NCBI GenBank assembly: GCA_900548905.1
Contig: URMK01000053.1
Location: 1 to 50,555, forward strand
Direction: 5' to 3'
Length of the DNA stretch: 50,555 bases
Origin: an uncultured Lachnospiraceae bacterium
Lineage (GTDB): Bacteria; Bacillota; Clostridia; Lachnospirales; Lachnospiraceae
This document shows, piece after piece, positions 16,473 to 24,953 of this stretch. The notes beneath the pieces are model-generated. The model searched no databases. It was not told the origin of the DNA and saw only the letters and a program-made list of their open reading frames with translations. The number at the start of each line of letters is the position of its first letter. The stretch's first letter is position 1. The translations under genes and the position numbers were made by a program.

Positions 16473-17969
16473 TTATTTTCCCTTTTTATCCACCGGATCC
16501 AGCGCTCCCGGAAGCCGCAGACGGAAAAGCCTTTTTGCAAGCTGTTTGGCATTGAAAGGTACGACGGGATAAATATAGCTTTGGTTGGACACGGTACGGT
16601 TTGTAACCATAAATACAACGGCAAGAAGGATGCCTGCCCCGTAGCCCCAAACCCCGAAAATAGCCGTGAGTATCAGGTTAATAATACGCATAAATTTCAG
16701 GGCGTAACCCAGCTCATAGCTTGACTGGGTATAGTTGGCTATGGCTACAAACGCCATATACAGCATGACTTCGGAATTAAACCAGCCGCTGTTTACGGAA
16801 AATTCACCCAGCACCAGCGCCGCCATAACACTCAAAGGGGTACTCAGCATATTCGGCGTGTTGACCGCAGCCAGCCGGAGACCGTCGATAGCCAGCTCCA
16901 ATATGAGGAACTGCCAGATAAGGGGGATGTTTACCGTATCCCTCACCATAATGAATTCAAAGCCTTTCGGTATCAAGTCCGGGTATTCCATCAGCAGCAG
17001 AAAGGTAGGTGTCATCAAATAGGTCAAAATGGCGATAATAAAGCGGGAAAGCCTTAAATACGTACCGGTTATAGGCGGAAAATAATAATCATCCGCCTCC
17101 TCCACCACATCAAAAATAGAGGTTGGCATTATCAGGACCGATGGAGAATTGTCCACCAGAATTATGATATTACCCTCCAGAACCTGGGCGGATGCCGTAT
17201 CCGGGCGCTCTGTAAATTTGAATTTGGGAAAGGGGTTATACCACCTTCTGTCGTAAAGGCATTCCGCCAGGCTTTCCTGGTTCATGGTCAGCGCATCCAC
17301 CTGGATATTCTTTATTTTATCTCTGATTTTTTCCAGAAAAGCATGATCTACCCGGTTATCCATGTAACAGAGCACAATATCCGTCTTGGAACTTTTTCCG
17401 GCATGCATCATTTCCATTACCAGATCGGTGGAACGGATTCGTCTGCGGATAAGGGCGGTATTGAAAACAATGGTTTCCACAAAACCATCCTTGGATCCTC
17501 TGAGTACTTTATCTTTTTCGGGCTCCTCCACCCCTCTGGCAGGATAGGTTCTGGAATCTATCAGGATGCATTTGTCAAAACCGTCCACAAACAGCAGAAA
17601 GACGCCGGACATCAGGCTGTAAAGAAGTTCTTCCCAGGTATCCTTCAGATCCACCTCCACGTAAGGCACAAAGCTCTTTGACATTTCATGGGCATTTTCC
17701 GGCATATTATCCTCTGTCATATCCATAAAATGCTGCAGCAGCTTCTGCATCATTTCATCCTTGCAGAAACCGTCAATCAGATAAATACAGGCATTTTTTC
17801 CGCCAATCTGTATCACCCTGTAAATCACGTCAAAATTCTTATCCGCCTTAATGACTTTATTCAGGTAAGCCATATTTGTTTCCAGGTTTGTGCTCATCTT
17901 TTCTTCCGTGGAATTCTTCCCTTCCATGGAATGATTGTCTTCCATGGAATGCTTCTTTTCCATTGCCAT
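16473..17969 (-). CDS. spoVAF: SpoVAF/GerA-family spore germination membrane protein
   Basis: A 498-aa protein of the GerA family. A large cytoplasmic N-terminal part with FDVIYRVIQIGGKNACIYLI and GFCKDEMM resembles SpoVAF, followed by PTSIFDVVEEADDYY and several membrane segments (about residues 285-470) including TPNMLSTPLSVM. The end, YPVVPFNAKQLAKRLF, also fits SpoVAF rather than GerAA. It would act in the inner spore membrane during germination. ATG at 17969 follows AAAGGAG; longer starts run into dut. That ribosome-binding site lies in a hairpin with a sigma-G-like promoter in it. No spoVAC/D/E gene is adjacent, which is unusual. Confidence 0.85.
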   Translation of the reverse strand: MAMEKKHSMEDNHSMEGKNSTEEKMSTNLETNMAYLNKVIKADKNFDVIYRVIQIGGKNACIYLIDGFCKDEMMQKLLQHFMDMTEDNMPENAHEMSKSFVPYVEVDLKDTWEELLYSLMSGVFLLFVDGFDKCILIDSRTYPARGVEEPEKDKVLRGSKDGFVETIVFNTALIRRRIRSTDLVMEMMHAGKSSKTDIVLCYMDNRVDHAFLEKIRDKIKNIQVDALTMNQESLAECLYDRRWYNPFPKFKFTERPDTASAQVLEGNIIILVDNSPSVLIMPTSIFDVVEEADDYYFPPITGTYLRLSRFIIAILTYLMTPTFLLLMEYPDLIPKGFEFIMVRDTVNIPLIWQFLILELAIDGLRLAAVNTPNMLSTPLSVMAALVLGEFSVNSGWFNSEVMLYMAFVAIANYTQSSYELGYALKFMRIINLILTAIFGVWGYGAGILLAVVFMVTNRTVSNQSYIYPVVPFNAKQLAKRLFRLRLPGALDPVDKKGK

Positions 17970-17972
17970 ATA

Positions 17973-18021
17973 TAAAAACTCCTTTCCGGACATATAGATA
18001 TAGTTTGTCCGAAAAGGAGTT
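17973..18021 (-). terminator. dut terminator whose right arm is the next gene's ribosome-binding site
   Basis: Read leftward, a 16-nt arm (18021-18006) pairs with 17993-17978 with one G-U pair, around a 12-nt loop, followed by TTTTT. The right arm contains the GGAAAGGAG that serves the germination gene. Confidence 0.75.
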
Positions 18022-18030
18022 TGGTTATAC
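18001..18030 (-). promoter_or_regulatory. Sigma-G-like promoter of the germination gene
   Basis: Read leftward, GTATA (18030-18026), exactly 18 bp, then CAAACTA (18007-18001), against the sigma-G pattern GHATR-N18-CATNHTA; one mismatch. The start point would fall in the hairpin loop, so the message would lack the left arm. The -35 overlaps the dut stop codon. Confidence 0.45.
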
Positions 18031-18543
18031 GCTCTGTGTGGTGCTTCCGAAGCCGCCGTTTCGCACACCGTCGGCATCATCGTCCTCGGTTATTCCGTAT
18101 TCCAGGAAAATCCCCTGCATGAAGCCCTCGCCGGCCTGCAGCTTCAGCACCTTTCCTTCATTGGAATCATTGGTTATCTTTGCAAAAATATGGCCTTCGT
18201 TATCACTGTTGAAATAATCACTGTCAATAATCCCCACCGTGTTATTCAGCTGCAGCCTGAATTTAAATCCAAGCCCGCTTCTGGGATACAAATGAAGCAC
18301 CCATTCCGGCTGCATGGAAGCGCGGATGCCTGTGGGGATTTTAACCGTCTCCCCAGGCTTAAGTTCCAGCGCAACCGGGGTAAAGAAATCATATCCCGCA
18401 CTGCCGCTGGTTGCCCTGGCAGGCAGCCTTAAAACCTCATAGATACCGCCGATCTGTTCCTGCGTATAAGCCGGAAAGGAATCCTTAAAATCAGAGAAAA
18501 ACTGTTCCCTGCTCACCTTCATAAATTTTGCTATTCTCCGCAT
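18025..18543 (-). CDS. dut: dUTP diphosphatase (trimeric dUTPase)
   Basis: A 172-aa enzyme that hydrolyses dUTP to dUMP, limiting uracil in DNA and feeding thymidylate synthesis. Motifs are GSAGYDF (I), PRSGLG (II), GIIDSDY (III) and the C-terminal arm NGGFGSTTQ (V). An N-terminal extension of about 45 residues precedes motif I, as in other Lachnospiraceae members. ATG at 18543 follows GAGGAG and overlaps nrdG by 13 bp, so dNTP enzymes nrdD, nrdG and dut form one operon. Confidence 0.93.
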   Translation of the reverse strand: MRRIAKFMKVSREQFFSDFKDSFPAYTQEQIGGIYEVLRLPARATSGSAGYDFFTPVALELKPGETVKIPTGIRASMQPEWVLHLYPRSGLGFKFRLQLNNTVGIIDSDYFNSDNEGHIFAKITNDSNEGKVLKLQAGEGFMQGIFLEYGITEDDDADGVRNGGFGSTTQSV

Positions 18544-19106
18544 CCTGTTCTCCTCTCCTTCTGTCCGTCCGCTGTCATCTGTAAAGAATCCTCCGTGCAT
18601 GGATAATCCGGGCTGTGAAGAACCGGTACCGCCGGGTTTTCCTGTTTCAGGGACGCCTGCACATCGACCACCCTCTGGTTGGAGCTGCCCTTCCACATCA
18701 GTTTCACATCTCTCTTTGCAATCTCAAATTCCCCATCCACCAGCACATCTACATACTGCATGAGGGAATCCCGGTATAAATGCTCCCATACATCCCCGGT
18801 ATACAGCCAAATGGTTTTATGGGGATATTTTTCCTTGATTTCCTTCATCAGACTGCGCACATCCCCTTTGTTTGCAGGATGAAGGGGATCTCCGCCTGAA
18901 AAAGTGATACCGGAAATATATGATTTATCCAGCTGTCCGAAAATTTCCTGTCTGGCAGCTTCGTCAAAAGGCAGGCCGCCCTCCGGATCCCAGGTAATGG
19001 GGTTCTGGCATTCTTTGCAGCAATGCTCGCAGCCGGATACCCAAAGAACCACACGGAGGCCGTCACCGTTGAGCATATCATCCTTTGTAATGTTGTGGTA
19101 ACGCAT
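18531..19106 (-). CDS. nrdG: Anaerobic ribonucleotide reductase activase
   Basis: A 191-aa radical-SAM enzyme that puts the glycyl radical on NrdD. The CxxxCxxC cluster motif is GCEHCCKEC at about residues 23-31, followed by the GGDP block FSGGDPLHP. ATG at 19106, with AAAGGAAA upstream, lies one base after the nrdD stop; a longer frame from 19151 would overlap nrdD and is not needed. Confidence 0.95.
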   Translation of the reverse strand: MRYHNITKDDMLNGDGLRVVLWVSGCEHCCKECQNPITWDPEGGLPFDEAARQEIFGQLDKSYISGITFSGGDPLHPANKGDVRSLMKEIKEKYPHKTIWLYTGDVWEHLYRDSLMQYVDVLVDGEFEIAKRDVKLMWKGSSNQRVVDVQASLKQENPAVPVLHSPDYPCTEDSLQMTADGQKERRTGCGE

Positions 19107-19107
19107 G

Positions 19108-21300
19108 TTACATTGATTTCCTTTCCGCGATTTCGGCCATTTTGGCATCATTCAGCCTGGTATCTCCATGGACTCTGGAGTATGACAGATAGCCGTTCAT
19201 TCTGTCGATCTTCGTAAGGTTATGGCTTCCGCATTTGGGGCATACATCCATTTCCAGCTCCTGATGGCCGCAGTCGTCGCAGTATGCCAGGGAAAGGTTT
19301 ACCCCTTCATAAAACCCTTTTTCCATAGCTCTGCGGATGAGGGTTTTTACCGCTTCCATATTATAGTCTATGGGATATTTCACATATTGGATCTTGCCGC
19401 CGTTGCACAGATTCCAGAAACGTCCTTCCTTATCCTGCTTTTCAATAGGGGTAATCTCTTCCGTCACGTGGCAGTGAAAGCTGTTGCTCACATATTCCCT
19501 GTCGGAAACACCTTCTATAATTCCATATTTATTCCGGAACTGTTTCACCTGAAGCCCGCATAAATTCTCCGCCGGGGTTCCGTAAATGGCGTAAAGGTTG
19601 CCGTCCTGCTCCTTGTATTCATTGATTTTGCTGTTGATATGCTCCATGACCTCCAGGGCGAACTGACCGTCCTCCACCAGGGATTTACCGTTATAGAGCA
19701 TCTGCATTTCATTCAGCGCCGTAATACCGAAGGATGCGGTAGCGGACTTCAGGAGGGGTTTGATCTTGTCGGAAAGCTTCAGGTTTCCCCCCAGGAAACC
19801 GCCCTCACAGTAGGCAAGGGGATTGGTGGAAGCGCGCATTTCACCCAGATAAGCATAGGTACGGATGTGTAACTGCCTGATAAGATTCAGGTAATAATCC
19901 AGCACCTCATAAAAATCTCTGCTCTCCTGTCTGGCCTTAGCCAGAATCATGGGCAGATGAAGGGAAACGGCTCCGATGTTGAAGCGTCCCACAAATACCG
20001 GAACATCCTTATCATCCGCAGGGTGCATTCCTCCCCTTTCATACCAGGGAGACAGGAAAGCGCGGCATCCCATAGGAGAAATGATTTTTCCGTATTTTTT
20101 ATACATGCTCGCCACATAGCCTTCACCGGTCAGGCTCAGCCAGTCCGGATACATCGTCCGGGCGGAGCATCTTACGCCGGCTTCAAACACATCCTCCAGC
20201 GGCTTTCCGGGGCCATGCAGGTTTTCGTCATACAGGAATACGATCTTGGGGAACAGAACCGGCTTTTTGAAGCCGTCCTTCCCCTGCCCTTCCCGGCGCA
20301 CATTCAACATGGACATAGTCGCCAGTTTGGCAAAACGGCCGGTTCCGGTTCCTGCCGTTACTGTGATAAACGGATAATCCCCGCGGCTGCTGGCGACGGT
20401 ATTAAACTTGTACTCCCAGCCCTGGAAGCCCTGCTCCATTTCCTTCACCACATCCCTGTAAGCCACTTCCTCCGCCTTATCTGCGGAAACACCCAGGGCG
20501 AGGTATTTATTCAAATCTCTTTCATAAGATTTCTGTGCATACGGCTCCAGAATCAGATCCACACTGGGTACGGTAAAGCCGCCGTACTGCTGGCTCGCCG
20601 CACTGAGCACGATATCGCCGATTACGTCAAAGGCCACGTCCAGGGTCTTGGGCTCATTATACCAGATATTGCCCATTTCAAAGCCGCCCGAAAGGACATT
20701 GCGCACATCAAACAGACAGCAGTTCATGGTATCTCTTCTGGCGGACATGTCATGGACATAAATATAACCGTCCCTGCAGGCCTGTATTTCCTCCGTAGTC
20801 ATAAAAAATTTCTGGTACAGCTCTTTGTTCAGCTGATTGAATATCAGGCTTCTTTTCGTGGAAACCAGAGCGGAATCGGTATTGGCGTTTTCTTTGTCCC
20901 CGATATACATGATGGACTGGCTCTTCTTATACACGTCATCCAGCATACGGACGAAATCCTGTTTATAATTCCGGTAATCCCGGTAGCTCTTGGCTACGAT
21001 AGGCTTTACCTCCTCCAACGCGCTTTCCACAATATTATGCATAACAGGGATGGGGATTTCACGGCATTCCAGTTCATCCACCTTTTCAATCACATAACGG
21101 CATATTTTTCTCTTGTCTTCGTCCGTAAACTTGGTAAGGGCACGGTATGCGCTCTTGCCCACCGCGTTAACCACCTTCTGCACGTTAAAGGATTCTCTCG
21201 TTCCATCCTTCTTGACCACCTTCACATCCAGCCTGGTCTTGTATTCACTGCCGTAACCCTGATTTTCCTTCTCATTCATTCCCTGCACCGTAGTATCCAT
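19108..21300 (-). CDS. nrdD: Anaerobic (class III) ribonucleoside-triphosphate reductase
   Basis: A 730-aa enzyme that reduces NTPs to dNTPs without oxygen. An ATP-cone domain (KDGTRESFNVQKVVNAVGKSA) occupies about residues 30-120, followed by the ten-stranded barrel. The zinc motif CDDCGHQ...CPKCGSHN is near the C-terminus and the glycyl-radical loop RMNGYLSYSR follows. Length is typical. Transcription starts far upstream, behind paired NrdR boxes. Confidence 0.96.
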   Translation of the reverse strand: MDTTVQGMNEKENQGYGSEYKTRLDVKVVKKDGTRESFNVQKVVNAVGKSAYRALTKFTDEDKRKICRYVIEKVDELECREIPIPVMHNIVESALEEVKPIVAKSYRDYRNYKQDFVRMLDDVYKKSQSIMYIGDKENANTDSALVSTKRSLIFNQLNKELYQKFFMTTEEIQACRDGYIYVHDMSARRDTMNCCLFDVRNVLSGGFEMGNIWYNEPKTLDVAFDVIGDIVLSAASQQYGGFTVPSVDLILEPYAQKSYERDLNKYLALGVSADKAEEVAYRDVVKEMEQGFQGWEYKFNTVASSRGDYPFITVTAGTGTGRFAKLATMSMLNVRREGQGKDGFKKPVLFPKIVFLYDENLHGPGKPLEDVFEAGVRCSARTMYPDWLSLTGEGYVASMYKKYGKIISPMGCRAFLSPWYERGGMHPADDKDVPVFVGRFNIGAVSLHLPMILAKARQESRDFYEVLDYYLNLIRQLHIRTYAYLGEMRASTNPLAYCEGGFLGGNLKLSDKIKPLLKSATASFGITALNEMQMLYNGKSLVEDGQFALEVMEHINSKINEYKEQDGNLYAIYGTPAENLCGLQVKQFRNKYGIIEGVSDREYVSNSFHCHVTEEITPIEKQDKEGRFWNLCNGGKIQYVKYPIDYNMEAVKTLIRRAMEKGFYEGVNLSLAYCDDCGHQELEMDVCPKCGSHNLTKIDRMNGYLSYSRVHGDTRLNDAKMAEIAERKSM

Positions 21301-21640
21301 ATTTCTCTCCTATCTGCGCCCTTCCGGCACGTATTCCTGCCTGCCGGTCTGTCTTGTTATCCATGGTCCCGATGATCGCCGGCTTTGCCTGTACTGCAAA
21401 ATCGTTACTGTTCAGTCATGCCTGACGGCTGTGCCGCTCTATGGAAATGATTGAATAGTCACACAAAAACGGGCAAAAAATCCGGCCTGCTGGAAGCTGC
21501 TTCGGGAAGTGCCTCCTTTGTCCGGAGCACCCCGGCATTTTCCCTCATCCGGTCATGCGTTATTCGTTGCCTTTTCTATTATCATCCGTATCCTGCAATC
21601 CCTGCGGGATGCGGGACACGGCTGTTTTGGCCGACAGAAT
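21301..21640 (-). other. Long untranslated leader of nrdD
   Basis: From the promoter at 21698-21726 to the nrdD ATG is about 390 nt with no credible gene. I find no riboswitch core I recognise. A GTTACTGTTCAG stretch at 21404-21415 loosely resembles the end of the mobile GTAAC repeat, so part of it may be a decayed insertion. Confidence 0.5.
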
Positions 21641-21641
21641 A

Positions 21642-21688
21642 ACACAATATCCTGTCGCCTGCAGCACTTTACATACCATATCTTGTAT
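21642..21688. promoter_or_regulatory. Paired NrdR boxes
   Basis: Two 16-bp boxes, 21642-21657 (ACACAATATCCTGTCG) and 21673-21688 (ATACCATATCTTGTAT), each match the NrdR consensus at about 12 of 16 positions. They lie 31 bp apart (three helical turns), the usual NrdR spacing. They overlap the transcription start region, so NrdR with (d)ATP would repress nrdDG-dut. Confidence 0.7.
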
Positions 21689-21697
21689 GCAGATACA

Positions 21698-21726
21698 AGT
21701 ATAATAGAATCAGCCCCCTGTGTCAA
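21698..21726 (-). promoter_or_regulatory. Sigma-A promoter of nrdD-nrdG-dut
   Basis: Read leftward, TTGACA (21726-21721), 17 bp, TATACT (21703-21698). The -35 is perfect and the NrdR boxes follow at once. Confidence 0.8.
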
Positions 21727-21766
21727 CACCCGAAGCAGCATTTCCCTTTTTTCTGCCGGACAAAAT

Positions 21767-21796
21767 ATAACCGTTCCTGCAAGTCTGAACCGTTAC
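21767..21796. mobile_element. 30-bp GTAAC-type mini-element
   Basis: It reads ATAACCGTTC at the left and GTCTGAACCGTTAC at the right, the two ends of the 251-bp element joined. GACAAAAT (left) and GGCAAAAT (right) flank it, agreeing at 7 of 8 bases. Its right end supplies the TAA stop of the aminotransferase gene. Confidence 0.7.
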
Positions 21797-22959
21797 GGCA
21801 AAATACCGCTTTCCTTAACAGCCTGTACCGCCTGTGTGATGGTTTCCACCGGGAGTGTCAGCGCAAAACGCACATGTCCTTTCCCCAGTTTCCCGAAACT
21901 GCTGCCGGGCGTACACAAGACCCCCGTCCTGTCCATAAGCTCCATGACAAATGCCGTATCGTCTTCAAAGCCTTCCGGTATCGGCGCCCAGGCGAACATG
22001 GTCCCTTCGCTGTCCGGTACATTCCAGCCGATGGAACGGAACCCGCCGCAAAGCGCATCCCGCCGTTTTCTATATTCCTCGCATTGTTCCAGCACCGGTT
22101 CATCCGGCCCTGTCAGAGCCGCAATGGCCCCATACTGCACGGGAAGGAAGGTTCCGTAATCAATTTGGGAACGAAGTTTTTTAAAATTTTGTACCAGCTC
22201 TTGATTCCCTGTCAAAAAGCCCATCCTGGCACCTGTATAGTTAAAGGATTTGGAGAGGGAATAAAACTCCACACACACCTCTTTTGCCCCCGGGACAGAC
22301 AAAATGGAAATCCCCTTCCGCCCGTCATAGATGATATCCGAATATGCATTGTCATGGATGATAAGCAGTTCATGCTTCCTCGCCCAGGGAATCAGCGCCT
22401 CATAAAAACTGCGGGGCGCACACTTGCAGATAGGGTTCATGGGATAGGATACTATCATAAATTTAGCTTTGTCGGCCAGTTCTCCCAGTGCCTCCAGATC
22501 CGGCAGATAGTGGTTTTCTTCCGTCAAATCATAGGTCATGAGCCTGGCGCCTGCCAGAGAAGGGCCTATTGCAAAGATAGGATAACCGGGATCCGGCACA
22601 AGCACAATGTCATCCTTGTCGCACAGGGACAGACCGATGTGGGCAATCCCCTCCTGGGAACCATACACCGACATGATTTCCTCCGGTTCCAGCTCCACGC
22701 CATACCGTTTCCGGTACCGGCTGATAACCGCCTCCGTCAGCTCCGGCAGATCCCGCAGCGCATATTTATAATTCTCCGGTCTGCGGGCAGCCTCCGCCAC
22801 CGCGTCCATAATATCCTGCCGGGGCTGGAAATCCGGTGTGCCCACGGAAAGATTATACACGGTCCGCCCCTGCCGCACCAGTTCCTCCTTCTTCTCATTC
22901 AGCACCTGGAAAATGCCTTCTTCATAGTCCTTCATTCTGGATGCAAAACGAAGCTCCAT
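21793..22959 (-). CDS. PLP-dependent class I/II aminotransferase
   Basis: A 388-aa fold-type I aminotransferase. PLP-binding Lys is in SLSKSFNYTGARMGF, with YPMNP and HDNAYSDI preceding it. The family includes LL-diaminopimelate, alanine and aspartate aminotransferases; I cannot fix the substrate. ATG at 22959 (MELRFASRM) follows GGAGGAGAAT and matches where homologues begin. ATG at 22986 with GGAGCGG is a close alternative; starts beyond it overlap the WYL gene. The stop codon lies in a 30-bp mobile repeat, so the C-terminus may have been altered. Confidence 0.88.
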   Translation of the reverse strand: MELRFASRMKDYEEGIFQVLNEKKEELVRQGRTVYNLSVGTPDFQPRQDIMDAVAEAARRPENYKYALRDLPELTEAVISRYRKRYGVELEPEEIMSVYGSQEGIAHIGLSLCDKDDIVLVPDPGYPIFAIGPSLAGARLMTYDLTEENHYLPDLEALGELADKAKFMIVSYPMNPICKCAPRSFYEALIPWARKHELLIIHDNAYSDIIYDGRKGISILSVPGAKEVCVEFYSLSKSFNYTGARMGFLTGNQELVQNFKKLRSQIDYGTFLPVQYGAIAALTGPDEPVLEQCEEYRKRRDALCGGFRSIGWNVPDSEGTMFAWAPIPEGFEDDTAFVMELMDRTGVLCTPGSSFGKLGKGHVRFALTLPVETITQAVQAVKESGILP

Positions 22960-22987
22960 ATTCTCCTCCATTCCGTCGTCCGGCATT

Positions 22988-23995
22988 TCACCGCTCCGGA
23001 CGGCCTTCCTCATATCGGTCATATATTTTTTTCAGATAGTCTCTGTATTCTTCCACCACATGTTCCGGCCCTGCGAGTCCCGCCTCGGTTCCCAGACCGG
23101 TCAGCCAGCCAAAAAACTGGCCGCTGACAGCCACCTTTACCCTGACCCGGAAGGTTCCTCCCTGCAGCCTTCTGATATCGGTATCCCTGCCGAACCGATC
23201 CATTACCACACCGATCAGCCGGTCCGAAAAAACAAGGGCTACCGTTTCCTCCCTGCCCCCGTACATGCCGAAGGTTTTATTGGTATAGGCGGCGATATCA
23301 AAACTCCCGAAGGCACTGCCGCCGTCTCTTTCCTCATGAGTGAGCTGTATCGTTCCCATCTTATCCACCCGGTAATGCTTCATCAAGCCGGCTTCCCCGT
23401 CATAACCGATCAGATAATAATTTTCATCGTTCCAGGACAGCGCCCATGGGCTGATTATGTACCTGGCCCCGCCTTTTCTGGGGACCAGCTTCTTATCCAG
23501 GGTCCATTCCATGTACTGGAAAGAGATCTTCCGGTTTTCCTGTATCGCCCGGTGGATAAAATCCACATTATAATAAATGCTTTCATTGTCGGTTTTCACA
23601 CGGCCCGCAACATAAACCTGTCTCTGCAGCTGCAGGGCTTCCTTACCGCTTACAAACTGTTCCAGCTTACGTATCAGCTCCCTGGATTTACGCAGGGTAA
23701 TAAAACGGGACGCCTGGACCACATCCACCAGAAGCTTCAGCTCCGGCAGTTCAAATTCGCGGCTTCCCAGATAATAGCCGCTGCCGCCTTTATTTTTCAC
23801 ATGTACGATATCATACCCGAAATCCATCAGGCGCGCAATATCATCGTAAATGCTTTTCCGTTCCGCACTGATATCAAACTGTCCCAGACGGTCGATCAGC
23901 TGCTGGGAGTTGAGGAAATGCTCCTCATCCGTCTCCTCCCGCAGTATTTTCAGCAGGTAAAGCAGCTTCAGCTTCTGATTGGATGATTTTGGCAT
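22988..23995 (-). CDS. WYL-domain transcriptional regulator
   Basis: A 335-aa regulator. An N-terminal winged-helix HTH (LYLLKILREETDEEHFL...SAERKSIYDDIARL, about residues 5-60) is followed by a WYL ligand-binding domain (about 130-220; ISPWALSWNDENYYLIGYD) and a C-terminal WCX-type extension. ATG at 23995 follows GCGGAG. It is tightly linked to the aminotransferase gene downstream and probably regulates it or itself. Confidence 0.88.
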   Translation of the reverse strand: MPKSSNQKLKLLYLLKILREETDEEHFLNSQQLIDRLGQFDISAERKSIYDDIARLMDFGYDIVHVKNKGGSGYYLGSREFELPELKLLVDVVQASRFITLRKSRELIRKLEQFVSGKEALQLQRQVYVAGRVKTDNESIYYNVDFIHRAIQENRKISFQYMEWTLDKKLVPRKGGARYIISPWALSWNDENYYLIGYDGEAGLMKHYRVDKMGTIQLTHEERDGGSAFGSFDIAAYTNKTFGMYGGREETVALVFSDRLIGVVMDRFGRDTDIRRLQGGTFRVRVKVAVSGQFFGWLTGLGTEAGLAGPEHVVEEYRDYLKKIYDRYEEGRPER

Positions 23996-24016
23996 GGTTT
24001 TCTCCGCACTACTCAC

Positions 24017-24044
24017 AAAAAAGAGCGGGACGCCCCACTCTTTT
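24017..24044 (-). terminator. Terminator after the 56-aa membrane protein
   Basis: AAAAGAGTGGG (24044-24034) pairs with CCCGCTCTTTT (24029-24019) with one G-T pair around GCGT, ending in T residues. It separates the small gene from the WYL gene. Confidence 0.65.
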
Positions 24045-24104
24045 GGTTAATACAAACGTAAAAACTGTTCAGTACCTCCACAGTTACAAAAAAATGTTCT
24101 TCCG

Positions 24105-24275
24105 TCAGGATTGCCCTTCCCGGGTCTCCCCCTGAGACATTGCCGCATCCCTGGCATCCTTCTTCTTACGGAGGCTGATTCCGATAAAGCAGGCAATTAC
24201 AGCCAAAACCGCAACCAGCACGAAAAGAAGCAGATAAGATAAAAATGAATTAAAAAACATTGTAAAATTTGTCAT
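24105..24275 (-). CDS. 56-aa single-pass membrane protein
   Basis: A short gene missed by size cut-offs. One transmembrane segment, SYLLLFVLVAVLAVIACFIG (about 13-32), is followed by a basic SLRKKKDARDA and an acidic/polar tail. It has AGGGG eight bases before its ATG, its own promoter (24355-24384) and terminator, so it is a real independent gene. Function is unknown; the pattern (N-out, basic cytoplasmic tail) fits small regulatory membrane proteins seen in related Clostridia. Confidence 0.7.
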   Translation of the reverse strand: MTNFTMFFNSFLSYLLLFVLVAVLAVIACFIGISLRKKKDARDAAMSQGETREGQS

Positions 24276-24354
24276 ATTCCAAACCCCTTGCCTGACTTAC
24301 AGGTCTGCAGATTTATAAACCGGATACCTGTCCGGTTCCTTCACAACCAAGTCT

Positions 24355-24384
24355 ATCATACCATTGAACAGCCGGAAGAGTCAA
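24355..24384 (-). promoter_or_regulatory. Promoter of the 56-aa membrane protein gene
   Basis: Read leftward, TTGACT (24384-24379), 18 bp, TATGAT (24360-24355), about 80 bp before the ATG. Confidence 0.6.
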
Positions 24385-24464
24385 GTCTCCAAAATCGTTG
24401 ACAGAATCCCTGCCTTCACAATCAGCGGCACAGTTACCCCGCCGCAACCGAAGGACGTAACAGG

Positions 24465-24938
24465 CTATACAATACCGGTATCCTGCACCAGGCCGTCCCC
24501 GTCAGCTGCGGAGGTTGCCAGGCCGTCGCAGCGTTCGTTTTCCGGGTGGCCGTCATGGCCTTTTACCCAGGTAAAGGTGATTTCATGCGGTTCGGCCGCC
24601 TTCAGCAGACGTTTCCAAAGATCCACATTTTTTACCGGGCCGGAGGCACCCTTCCAGTTTTTTTTCAGCCAGCCGTCTATCCAATGCTTGTTAAAAGCAT
24701 CCGTCACATATTTGGAATCGGATATCACCTCCACCCGGCAGGGGCGGTTGAGCGCTTCCAGCCCTGCGATAACCGCCATAAGCTCCATGCGGTTATTGGT
24801 AGTTTTCACATATCCTCCGGAAAGCTCCTTTTCGTGAAGCATCCCTTTCTGATCCACATACTGCAGGATGGTGCCGTAGCCTCCGGGTCCCTCCGGGTTC
24901 CCCCGGGCGGCCCCGTCCGTATAAATCGTCACATTCAT
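24465..24938 (-). CDS. rnhA: Ribonuclease HI
   Basis: A 157-aa enzyme that cuts RNA in RNA-DNA hybrids. The four acidic catalytic positions are visible: YTDGAARGNP (first Asp), NNRMELMAV (Glu), SDSKYV (Asp) and ENERCDGLA (Asp). The VKGHDGH loop is typical of RNase HI. The ATG at 24938 follows GGAG. It lies 15 bp after the MutS-like gene. Confidence 0.94.
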   Translation of the reverse strand: MNVTIYTDGAARGNPEGPGGYGTILQYVDQKGMLHEKELSGGYVKTTNNRMELMAVIAGLEALNRPCRVEVISDSKYVTDAFNKHWIDGWLKKNWKGASGPVKNVDLWKRLLKAAEPHEITFTWVKGHDGHPENERCDGLATSAADGDGLVQDTGIV

Positions 24939-24953
24939 AGGTTCTCTCCTTCT

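Noticed and set aside
19957..21375. Open frame of 472 codons on the + strand opposite nrdD
   Set aside because: It lies wholly antisense to a clear nrdD and has no ribosome-binding site or recognisable domain; long antisense frames arise from codon bias at this G+C.
21301..21640. Cobalamin or other known riboswitch in the nrdD leader
   Set aside because: I find no B12-box or other conserved core; class III NrdD does not use cobalamin.
24058..24087. Another 30-bp stretch beginning GTAA and ending TTAC
   Set aside because: Its ends do not align with the other mini-elements and its flanks do not match; likely chance.
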